NCBI GenBank assembly: GCA_023213315.1
Contig: JAKCPI010002967.1
Span: forward strand, 124,001-188,000
DNA from: Euborellia annulipes
Lineage: Eukaryota > Arthropoda > Insecta > Dermaptera > Anisolabididae
Direction: 5' to 3'
Length of the DNA stretch: 64,000 nt
How positions within the stretch are numbered: the first letter of the stretch is position 1; every line of letters begins with the position of its first letter. A model generated the notes under the pieces. It saw only the letters and a list, made by a program, of their open reading frames with translations, was not told where the DNA came from and did not search any database. Made by a program: the position numbers and the translations under genes. Below are positions 55,851 to 64,000 of the stretch, piece after piece.

Positions 55851-56735
55851 CCCGAGAGCCGAAAGCTTTTAAATAAAATCGAAATAGAAAGAAAGAATAG
55901 GCCTACTTTACTGATGTACTTCCCTATAAGAGCAAACAAATGGCACATATGGGTAATCTAATGAATTATTTGAGAGTGTTGGAGCATCTCAAGTTTAAAA
56001 GATGCAATCGTTGGCGGTGTTCGTTTTAGACCTGATGTACGTAAATCATCTGTCAGACGCACACACTCACTCAGCTATTGACACACACTCAGGCTGGCCC
56101 GGCCTGCTTGCCAGCCAATGTAAACATGAAACGATAAGCCAAAATTACCGTGGAGATCGGCCATTTAAGGAATGTCTCTAAATTGACACTTCAAATATAA
56201 TTCTTAATCATAGGCAGACTTTTTTTACCACCAAATATCTATAATTTAAATAGCAAATGAGGCAGACAGCCTTCTAACATCCAAGTCATAAAATTTTTTT
56301 TCATCCAAGTTATTATTAACTTTTTCTTTTAGCTTTATCTATCATTTTTATTTTGGATTTGACTTAATAAAAGGGATATTAATAAATGACCTATATTATA
56401 TTTTAATTAAATGAAAAAGCACTGAGAATTGCCATCTACCTCAATTTTCTCACAAACTTAGACATATCGCCTTCGGAGAATCATAGTGGCGAAAGTCCGA
56501 AAATTCAATTTTTGAGTTAAGCCTACGAAACATTGTTAAAACGTCTTCCTCTTTTAATGGGCAAAGTGGCGAAAATATATTTCTATTCTTTGCTACTGAT
56601 TCTGGCCTATTTATTTGTCCCCTTGCTTTTCTCTTTTTCTCATTTCTTTATTAATTAATTTTTCCGACCAAGGATAAGATAGAAAAAAAAAAGAAATGTA
56701 ATTGTTATTTGAATTCATAATATTTTTTGTTTCAG
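55851..56735. other. Intron 2, last part before exon 3
   Basis: A GC-richer patch at 56050-56165 (CAGACGCACACACTCACTC; GGCCCGGCCTGCTTGCC) has no coding pattern. The final 60 bases are the T-rich tract before the exon 3 acceptor. Confidence 0.4.
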
Positions 56736-56895
56736 CCTACCTATCAAACGAGAAGAGTTGAGACTACAATCACGACTACAACAAATACAACACCAGGAAA
56801 AGGCACCGGCCATCTCACTAACAACCTTTCCGAACTCGATACTCTGCTTCAAGATTTGAGTAGCGCACGCTACTCAAGGACAACCGAACGTCGAG
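56736..56895 (+). CDS. Pax: Paxillin, coding exon 3 (LD2 motif)
   Basis: Encodes residues 59-111 plus one base. A threonine-rich linker (ETTITTTTNTTPGKG, residues 67-81) leads into LD2, LSELDTLLQDLSSARY (residues 89-104), the motif that with LD4 binds the focal-adhesion-targeting domain of FAK and vinculin. The acceptor is TTTTTTGTTTCAG ending at 56735 and the donor CGAG/GTCAGT. The exon enters in phase 0, matching exon 2, and leaves in phase 1. Vertebrate paxillin has about 130 residues between LD1 and LD2; here there are about 60. YxxP phosphorylation sites are absent (the only tyrosines read YQTR and YSRT). A cassette exon in the preceding 23.2-kb intron could supply them, but none was recognised. 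Confidence 0.93.
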
Positions 56896-56969
56896 GTCAG
56901 TAGACGACGTTCGTAGTAATTATTAATATTATAATTATTATTATTTGTTAATTTTGCCCATTCGGCTAT

Positions 56970-57028
56970 TTTTTTTCTCATTTACACTCACACTCAAACA
57001 CAGATTCACACTGTCTTTTCGACAAGGT
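56970..57028 (-). repeat. Family S SINE, tail fragment
   Basis: TTTTTTTCTCATTTACACTC to CACTGTCTTTTCGACAAG, the 3' part of the SINE in antisense, 75 bases after exon 3. Confidence 0.65.
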
Positions 57029-57162
57029 GGTGGGTAAATAGTTGTTGTAGTCCAATCAATAATTTCCTAATACTCTTTTGCCTGGAAGGAGTGGGGGTTT
57101 AAAAGTACGAATTAGTTTTTTTTTTTTTTTTGGAAGCTACGACCCTTGCTTTTATGATTCTT

Positions 57163-57642
57163 CTAAGCCCCAACCATGATATGGGCCCTTTCATCAACGA
57201 TCATACTAAGAAGCAAGTTTTCCGGATGTGCGAAAAATCCATTTCTTTCAACTTTTACTAGGTCAATTACCTTAATCAAGTTTTCTGGCAGGAATCTTGA
57301 AGATGTAATTAACTCAAAAACATATTTTGCTCCATCTACAAGGTACTTACTTATTTTTAATCTCAAACCATACAGGCATGTACGATTTGAGTATGAAACG
57401 TACCAAAATGTGATGCTCTTCAGAGGGTTTTTCAATACTTATGTAGAGACGAAGAACTCTGTTTGCTGTTGTCGGCCATCGGGAATGGGAGATAGGACCT
57501 GGTTGATTTGCGCCCTCAGCCCAGCTGCGCCCGTGGCAGGCGCCTGTTTTGCCACGGCCTCGTTGCGGCGCTGTTTATCAGGGTCTGTGCCAGGGAGGAG
57601 GGGGGGGAGAATATGATAAACTCCCCCCCTCCGAAACCCCAA
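57163..57642 (-). pseudogene. Unidentified reading-frame remnants
   Basis: The minus-strand frame 57163-57435 (90 codons) includes TFWYVSYSNRTCLYGLRLK, ISKYLVDGAKYVFELITSS and VERNGFFAHPENLLLSMIVD. Its residue mix is protein-like, and the last part resembles conserved stretches found in mobile-element proteins, though I cannot name the family. A second frame, 57439-57642, is GC-rich (NEAVAKQAPATGAAGLRAQ). Neither has splice sites consistent with paxillin, and both are antisense in intron 3. A captured transposon fragment is the likeliest reading. Confidence 0.3.
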
Positions 57643-57659
57643 AAATTAAATTAATAGAA

Positions 57660-58568
57660 ATATATAGAAAAATCTGGTGTTAAAATGTTAAAAATTTAAA
57701 TGCTGTACTGTTAGAAATTAGAGATTTAAGTAATATCATATAAATATTTTTATTTATACAAAAAAATTAAGTATCATCCATGCGTTTTCGCATGTGATTA
57801 TTTAATTTCATTTATTTTTTTAATTTTAATGGAAATCATCGTGGTCCAAAACTTCGAAATTTTACATTCAAGAATTTCATTCTTTTAGAAAAACAATGAA
57901 ATAATCCAAGTGAAAACGCATTGATGATTTGGCACTCACTGTATTTGCAATTTGTCTTTCTAAAAATACTTTACTCTATTTTAAATGACTGATATCCATG
58001 AGAAATTGGGGATTCAAGTTTCCATGATAAAATGGCATGACACTTCTATATATAGTTATGACTTTAATATAATGAAACAATGAAACTTCAACTTTTTTTA
58101 TGTTCATATTGCGTGATCTTTTAAATGAATCTCATCAATCTTCTGAAATTTTTTTAAAAGTTTGGGTAGAACCAAAAATAGCGATAGAATTGGGCTAAAA
58201 ACTATTGATCTTGTAAAGTACAAATATCTATTTTCTCTACTTTTTATTCCCTTTTGGATTTTTTTTTATATGAACCAAAATGCCCCTTTCTAACCCAAAG
58301 CTCCACTTTCAATTAAAAGCCATTCTTTATATTGCTCCTAAAAAAAAAATAGTGTTTATATCTGGTTTGAAAGAGGTCATTCGACTTCAAAAACTGCTCA
58401 TTAAAAATCCCCCCCCCCCCACAAACTTAAGAGCTATAAATTGATCTGAATATGAACAAAGAAAAGGATTCTAGTGGGCTTTTATTCTTCCAAACCTAAT
58501 ATTAAATTTTCATTATTCGCATAAAAAAGGATATAAAATCTCACTCTTTTTTCACTTTATTAAAATGG
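57660..58568. other. Intron 3, nothing recognised
   Basis: AT-rich; a short C run at 58410-58419. No shared repeats. Confidence 0.4.
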
Positions 58569-58576
58569 GGTGACAC

Positions 58577-58817
58577 CATGGGCGTCCGCAGGATTTTTTG
58601 CAGGGGGGGCAGTCACTTCCAGATAAGTTAAAAAAAACGTACTTTGATATTAATGATGTTATACATCTCTTAGTATTTAAAGCTTTCTCACCGCGGCAAG
58701 ATTGATGTATACTGAGAAAGTTTTTTTGTATTTTTTTTTGTTTTTATACATTTTTTGTATTATTTTAATTTTCCAGGGAGGGGGCAAGTGCCTGGTTCCC
58801 CCCTGCGGACGCCCATG
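58577..58817. mobile_element. hAT-like MITE, 241 bp, perfect 8-bp target duplication
   Basis: Ends CATGGGCGTCCGCAGG and CCTGCGGACGCCCATG are perfect inverted repeats, flanked on both sides by GGTGACAC (58569-58576, 58818-58825). An 8-bp duplication and CAnGGG-type ends fit the hAT superfamily. The interior is AT-rich with G runs next to both ends. The perfect flanks suggest it is young. Confidence 0.92.
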
Positions 58818-58871
58818 GGTGACACCTATATTAAAATCAAAATAAGTTATTAATTGTCTCACACTAAGTTT

Positions 58872-59034
58872 TTACTTTCTCTTACATCTTTTACATCTTG
58901 AATTTTAATACATGTATATCGGTGGAAACTAAATATATCTCGACACAAAAAATCTGGTGTGACATGCTCAGCACACAACTTTCGATTACCGAAGGCAAGA
59001 GAAAGTTGTGGGACCATTCACACCAGATTTTTTA
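58872..59034 (+). repeat. Family H element, internally deleted, before exon 4
   Basis: About 17 bases of the left end (TTTTTACTTTCTCTTACA) are joined to the right 145 bases (TTACATCTTGAATTTTAATA and the 90-base terminal hairpin at 58946-59034). The hairpin ends 91 bases before the exon 4 acceptor. Confidence 0.85.
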
Positions 59035-59125
59035 TTAAAAAAATACAAGATGAATAAGAGAAAATGTACATATTAATTTATTTAATTTGTGAAATTTCTA
59101 ATTACTTATTTACTTTTTTTAACAG

Positions 59126-59222
59126 AAGTTCACTCCGTTTCCAATGGTTCAATTGGATTAGAGCCAAGGCGGCCTACAGTTGACAGCCTTCTTGATGAGC
59201 TAAGCACAGGAGTTCACAATGG
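59126..59222 (+). CDS. Pax: Paxillin, coding exon 4 (LD3 motif)
   Basis: Encodes residues 112-143 plus two bases of codon 144. It contains RRPTVDSLLDELSTG (residues 126-140), matching LD3 of the family (RPSVESLLDELE in vertebrates). The acceptor is TTACTTTTTTTAACAG ending at 59125; the donor is AATGG/GTATGT. The phase-1 entry rebuilds GAA (Glu112) from exons 3 and 4, and exit is in phase 2. The intron just upstream carries a family H remnant whose strong hairpin ends about 90 bases before the acceptor. Identification rests on LD3, the frame match and the order between LD2 and LD4. Confidence 0.92.
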
Positions 59223-59329
59223 GTATGTAGAGCAAAAAATCATTGTTGTTTCGGTCATAACGGATTTAAGGGAGACTTTTAACTTAGGCTAATTGGTAAA
59301 ATGAAAAGGAGACGAAAGAGAAATTATAA

Positions 59330-59622
59330 AATTATTTTTTTCTTGGATATTTAAATTTACTTTTAAATTTGTATGACGGAGTTCACGATAATTAAAACAA
59401 AGTATAATACAGGAATTTTTTCATACAACTGTTGTGTGCACATTCTCACATTTTTGGTCCGAAAAGGACTATCACCAGGCCTGAAACATACAAATTACTA
59501 TTTCTAACTTCATGTAACATCGGGTCAATTCCTGTATAATGGAGTACAATACTTTGTTTTAGTTATCGTGAACTCCAGCATACGAATTTAAAAGAAGTAA
59601 AAAAATAATTTAATAGGTAAAA
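59330..59622. repeat. Palindrome in intron 4 with decayed family R features
   Basis: GGAGTTCACGATAATTAAAA at 59380 pairs with TTTTAGTTATCGTGAACTCC at 59557-59576, and the pairing continues outwards (TTTACTTTTAAATTTGTATG and its complement). Near the centre GGTCCGAAAAGGAC and CAGGCCTGAAACATAC recall a hammerhead-like core in which most conserved positions are lost. Confidence 0.65.
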
Positions 59623-60776
59623 TGATCAAGTGAAAAATAAATTGGGAAGTTGATGTAAATAGAAATAACCAAGATAATAAATATTTTGGTTTGCACTATT
59701 ATATAATATGATCTAAGGACTTCATAATGTCGTTGGGAAAGGGTTCAGGGGTTTTAGAAAATTTAAAGAACTTTTCTTTCAAAAAAAAATCATTTTTTTA
59801 TTTTTTTCTTATTATATAGAGTCGTTTATTTTTAATTTCATTCCCCGTTAAATTTAAATTTCCACTTTATTTTTGACTATAAAATCTTTTAATAGAAAAA
59901 CCTAGTTCATTCGGATCGAGTTTTTTTTTTTTTCTTGGACTGGATTTGTTCCCATTGAATAGTTTTCAAAAGTGTAATATGATCCCAATTTTTTAATTTT
60001 TTAATATAGTTAAATAAAATTAGTTTTTTTTTTAATAAAAAAGTATTGCCAAGGAAACAAATATCTCATAGTTTTACTTTGAATTTATTATAGAGGTCCT
60101 ACCACATGTATTACGATTAATATGGCTATCTTAAACCATTGTTGTAATAATGCGAAGACTTTGTTAATTAAAATTACAAAATAAAGACCCTACCGATTAC
60201 AATATTAAATTTAGTATAATTTGCAAACCCTTTAATTGCAATTATCAATTTTAATTGATCGTCTCCGGACCACTTAAATGTCCTTTGATGCCGAAAAAGA
60301 CCTTAAATAAATAAATTAAAAAAATTATTACAAGCCAACTGACAAATTATATGGGTCGGTTTGATGACTTACCTACCCCAACATTAAAATAGCCTCCCAG
60401 AGGGAAAACGACCCATTAATCTTTACGTTACTAACTTAATATCTGTCACTAAAGATAACTTCACTATTGATTGTAACAATGGGATACTTTTATTAAAGTA
60501 AATTTCTTAACACCGTTCCGCTCTTATTTCTGATAAGGTAACAAATAATAATAAAACTATTATTATAATATTAAATCTATTTTATTATATTTATAATTTA
60601 TATTAAAAATAATTTTCCTTCCCAGATGGATAAATATTTCGTTCAACCAAAGAACATGATCTTAACCTTAAATAAATCTAAAAATTTAAAAAATATATTT
60701 AATTTCTATTTAGAATCTAATTAAATGATAAATTTAATCAAGAGATAAACTCTAATATAATTTTTTTATTTTATAG
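59623..60776. other. Intron 4, remaining part
   Basis: A SINE-tail remnant at 60265-60330 (CTTTGATGCCGAAAAAGACC, AAATAAATAAATT) matches 51240-51290. Otherwise AT-rich sequence leading to the exon 5 acceptor. Confidence 0.45.
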
Positions 60777-60879
60777 GGAAACTTCAGAAACTCGGACCTA
60801 TTCCGTTGGAGCTACTCCTGGAGCCTCATCAGCTACAAAGGAACTTGATGATTTAATGGCGTCTCTTTCGGATTTTAAG
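60777..60879 (+). CDS. Pax: Paxillin, coding exon 5 (LD4 motif), last coding exon in the window
   Basis: Encodes codon 144 (joined GGG) through residue 178. It ends with ATKELDDLMASLSDFK (residues 163-178), almost identical to vertebrate LD4 (ATRELDELMASLSDFK), the motif that binds FAK, the GIT/PKL ArfGAPs and parvin. The acceptor is TTTTTATTTTATAG ending at 60776; the donor is AAG/GTAGAA. The exon starts in phase 2 and ends in phase 0. In paxillins the next residues (FMAQGK and on) lead to LD5 and four LIM zinc fingers. No such coding sequence is visible between 60880 and 64000, so the gene runs off the right edge. Confidence 0.94.
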
Positions 60880-61664
60880 GTAGAAAACAGCATCTTTTAC
60901 TTTTTCTAATAAAAATTATCCTACCGCTTTCATGATGTTAACATTCCCTTGACCTCTAGTGAATATTATACAATATAATTATTAAAATAGGAATGACTAT
61001 TGGGCTCGTGTTTATTAAAAGAAAAACAATAGAATCTTGATTCAAACATGCATATTCAAATTATATGATTTTAAATATAAATTCGATCGAATATACATAA
61101 AATATGAAGGTTTCAACCCCTTTTTAAGAAATTCCATTAAAGGGAAGCTTCTATTCTTTGATATCAAACAGCTTTTTCTTTATTTAAGAATTCGTATGCT
61201 TTTCAAAAGTTAGAACAATTCTAGCTTTGAGATTTGTTGTTGCTTTTCCAATTATACCGTGAAATTTGCTTTTGGCTGTTACCCAGCTAGAGCACCAAAT
61301 CCCACTCGGTGTGACACTTTCTTTGGCAGGTCGTTTTCATTTGTAAGAATCATGTAATATTTTTTTTTTTTAGGAATTTCCATCAATTTATGATACTTTA
61401 TTTTGTTTAAAGGTGAAATAAATTATTTTTTTCTAAAAAAAAATTTAAAGACATGTTCATTTCTTTAAATAAAATTAAAGAACTAAATTAATAGTAATAT
61501 TTTTATTCTTGAGTAATTATTATTTACAGTAAAAAGGAATTATAATATCTGATGGCTGGAAATATACTATTGAAGGATGTGGAAGTCAAAAATAAAACAC
61601 TCTCGATTCTCTGTGAATGTACAGACATTTTGGACAAAATTTGATCACCCATCCTCAGTGAACT
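60880..61664. other. Intron 5, first part, nothing recognised
   Basis: No sequence resembling the residues that follow LD4 in paxillins (FMAQGK) or a LIM domain CxxC pattern was seen here. Confidence 0.5.
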
Positions 61665-61904
61665 TTTCTATTGTGAGAGAATTAAGTCTCTGTAATTATA
61701 CATAGTTGGTATTTGATTATACTACCGTATTCTAATTATTTAATGTTAATTACTTGAATGTATCTAGACCTATGAAAAGAGCAAATTTTAATATCATAAA
61801 AAGTTTTAAACTCATCATCATATTATTTAATTAAATAGAATACGTAGTGTAATCAAATATCAATTATGTAATTATAGAGACTTAATTCTCTCCTTCAATA
61901 GAAA
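61665..61904. mobile_element. Palindromic MITE, about 240 bp
   Basis: TTCTATTGTGAGAGAATTAAG with GTCTCTGTAATTATACATAG pairs with the right end, about 60 bases per arm with a few mismatches. The middle is unrelated AT-rich DNA. Confidence 0.7.
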
Positions 61905-62372
61905 TAGAATTTTTTTTTATCGTTTATTGGACCAATGTTTTTCGGTCAGCCTCTGCAACCCTTGATATAATTCAACAGTCACAACAATAATATTTTCTAG
62001 ATAGCATTTTCTTGAATAATATTTCATTTTAGAACCATTTTATTTTCTATTTATTTAGTCTCGATTTTTTTTTTTTTTTCAATTTTCTTTGACTATTAAA
62101 AATGTCGGGGTGGATAAATCTCTGAACCCCGGATTAATTAAACTGCAACCATAAATTCCTAATGAAAAAATTATTTAAAACATTTTTTCAATAAAATTTC
62201 CCCTCTCAGGGAACCTGCCGCCTTAATTTGATTAATTTTTAAAACTTTTTTCTTCATATTCAGAGCATATTTTGCGATTTAAAATTTTTAAGGGAGGGAG
62301 GAGGGAGAAAGCTCACCTCCCTTCCAAGAGATAGTGCTTGTCATAAGATTATTCGATTTATCTAAATAAATT

Positions 62373-62512
62373 GTATTCGCTCAGGGGCCCATATCTTGTG
62401 GGTACGTGGATAGCGACCACGAGCTGCCCGAGCTGGGACAGGCAGTCCTTCAGTTCTTTGTATGTTTGTCTCTACCTTCCTCTTTTCAAAAAGCGTCAGA
62501 CCGTGCGAAATA
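62373..62512. pseudogene. Retrotransposon-derived coding remnant
   Basis: Shares about 135 bases with 9436-9568 (GCTCAGGGGCCCA, GGGTACGTGGAT, GCGACCACGAGCT). On the minus strand it reads LSTYPQDMGPLSEYN. Part of a dispersed element. Confidence 0.5.
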
Positions 62513-63278
62513 TAATTTCCTTATAAGTCTATTTATTAAAAATTTTTATATTCACCCTACTGTAGGACGATAAAAAAATACTAATTTATAATTCTATACT
62601 ATTTTTATTTCCATTTTTTAAAAATAGTAAGAATAAAATTAAACTTGATTTTTATTAGATTTATTGTAATTGTAAAAATATTTTTTCTACTCATGAATGA
62701 CTGAATTATCTAATTAATTTTGGCAAACATTCAACTCTTCCCTTTTGCTCATAACTAAATATATTTCAAACCGACGCCATACAATTCACACGCCCTTAGG
62801 GCCAAAGAGAAAGTTAGGTTTTTTTAAGATAATCGTAATAGTAAGATATGGATTCTACTAATTAGAAACAGAATAGAGAGATCTATTAAATAAAAAACAT
62901 CTGAGTATATTTTCACTGAGGTGAAGAAGTTATTTAGAAAGATTTTTTTCTATGCTCTGAAACTATTGATCAGAGTCAGCCTGGATCTAGACATGATATT
63001 AATCTTGACCCGTTGCGCTCTTGGTATGAACCATAAGCTGTTAGATTCTTTTTATTAATTTTTGAAAAGTGATAGCCGGCCTATTCATATTCTGTATGAA
63101 ATTGAGACAGACTCAGAAGAAACTCAATTCGTTTCTTGAAAGTCAAAATTATTGCAAATTTTTATTTAATTATTTATTTAGGGCTTCACAGGCCCTGCAA
63201 TTTTATAAATATTTAGAATTTTCTAAAACTAGTGGCGACCTTTCAACAGGAAAACATTAATAGTAATATTAAAACATA

Positions 63279-63379
63279 ATAAATAAAAAATAAATAGGTA
63301 ATAATATATTTATAACAAGAATCAAATTTTTCTATTTTAAATTTAATGATGGTCTAAGACCTTTTTTTTTTAATTTAGT
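63279..63379 (+). repeat. Direct repeat, copy 1
   Basis: About 100 bases (ATATTTATAACAAGAATCAA; TTTAATGATGGTCTAAGAC) recur at 63748-63850 almost unchanged, bracketing 370 bases that include a MITE. Confidence 0.85.
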
Positions 63380-63542
63380 TCCCAAATAATTTTCTCAGGA
63401 ATATTGAATTATTATTATATTAATAATTTCAATCATAGAGTTCTTTATTAGCGCAAATTTGAATAAGAAACTAAATCATTATTACCGCCATTTTCCTCTC
63501 CTTCAAGTATTGCTTTCCTGCTTCTCTTACGGAGGGGGGGGG

Positions 63543-63723
63543 CAGGGCCGGAACTAGAAGATTTTTTAGGGGAGGGGCAAAATTTAATTTGCCGCCCCCT
63601 CCTTAAAATTTTCAATATAAAATTCATATTCATATTTTTTTTAGTAAATCTTTCTTTAATTGCCGCCCCTGATATCTGCCGGGGCACATGCACCCACTGC
63701 CCCCCCCCCTAGATCCGGCCCTG
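63543..63723. mobile_element. MITE, 181 bp, CAGGGCCGG ends
   Basis: Ends CAGGGCCGGAACTAG and CTAGATCCGGCCCTG are inverted repeats with one mismatch; inside are GCCGCCCCT/AGGGGAGGGGC blocks. Flanks are G runs, so the target duplication cannot be measured. Relatives at 46993-47060 and 12005-12061. Confidence 0.8.
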
Positions 63724-63747
63724 GGGGGGACTTCGCCATCCCCCTTA

Positions 63748-63850
63748 TCAATAATAAATAAAAAATAAATATAATAATATATTTATAACAAGAATCAAAT
63801 TTTTCTATTTTAAATTTAATGATGGTCTAAGACTTTTTTTTTTAATTTAG
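63748..63850 (+). repeat. Direct repeat, copy 2
   Basis: Second copy of 63279-63379; differences are a few indels in the A/T runs. Too long for a target duplication of a MITE, so a local duplication or solo terminal repeats of an undefined element. Confidence 0.85.
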
Positions 63851-64000
63851 AGTTTTTCTACTAAATTCCAAAACCACTCCTCTCCCCTTTCCCTTTAATC
63901 TCTAAGAATTAATCCTAAAATCCCCGATGACTTTTTAAATGTCAAAATCTTTCTCAATAGTGACTAAATAACCAAGTGGATTAAATAATTTCATAAAACA

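Noticed and set aside
60880..64000. A sixth paxillin exon (FMAQGK, LD5 or LIM domain)
   Set aside because: No phase-0 exon with the expected residues or CxxC pattern was recognised; the 63069-63260 frame is unrelated.

Overview
The window is AT-rich eukaryotic DNA. It holds the 5' part of one recognisable gene set in dense transposon-derived sequence. The gene is paxillin, the LIM-domain focal-adhesion adaptor, on the + strand. Five coding exons can be read (19620-19689, 33432-33535, 56736-56895, 59126-59222, 60777-60879). They join in frame with GT/AG borders to give 178 residues carrying LD1, LD2, LD3 and LD4 in family order. The LIM-domain exons must lie beyond position 64000. The intron sizes (13.7, 23.2, 2.2, 1.6 and more than 3.1 kb), TCAGT initiator-like motifs and the mobile-element mix suggest an arthropod with a repeat-rich genome. 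The species cannot be told from the sequence.

Layout. 1-19140 is upstream repeat-rich DNA with two GC-richer islands that could be alternative first exons (15515-15655 and 17560-17816). 19180-19619 is the likely paxillin promoter and leader; the first ATG after the TCAGT cluster is the paxillin start. Everything between the exons is intron filled with repeats.

Three repeat families recur and are given short names here. Family S is a tRNA-derived SINE of about 250-300 bp, mostly on the minus strand. It has Pol III A and B box-like sequences and a perfect 33-base hairpin next to the tRNA-like head. Family H is a 650-700 bp non-autonomous element with a palindrome at each end. One end runs from TTTTTACTTTCTCTTACC to GAGAGAAAGTA; the other is a 90-base hairpin bounded by AAAAATCTGGTGTGAC and its complement. 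It has a GTCT/GTGT microsatellite in the middle and occurs as more than 20 full or partial copies. Family R is a set of snap-back repeats, each with one or two copies of a hammerhead-ribozyme-like motif (CTGANGA, hairpin, GAAACGTC) followed by an AATAAA/T-rich stretch and TTTGGCTGC. Sequences differ between loci but the pairing of helix I and helix II is kept. This is the most interesting signal in the window.

Other mobile DNA includes a PIF/Harbinger-like MITE with its exact empty site nearby, pogo-like and mariner-like MITEs, dead mariner transposase pieces, hAT-like MITEs (one with a perfect 8-bp target duplication), two copies of a larger hAT-like element carrying other elements as passengers, non-LTR retrotransposon fragments and two foldback elements over 1 kb. 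A roughly 3-kb block is duplicated (about 14.25-17.25 kb and 40.08-43.86 kb). Many insertions are nested, so relative ages can be read. No tRNA gene, rRNA, CRISPR array or second intact protein gene was found.
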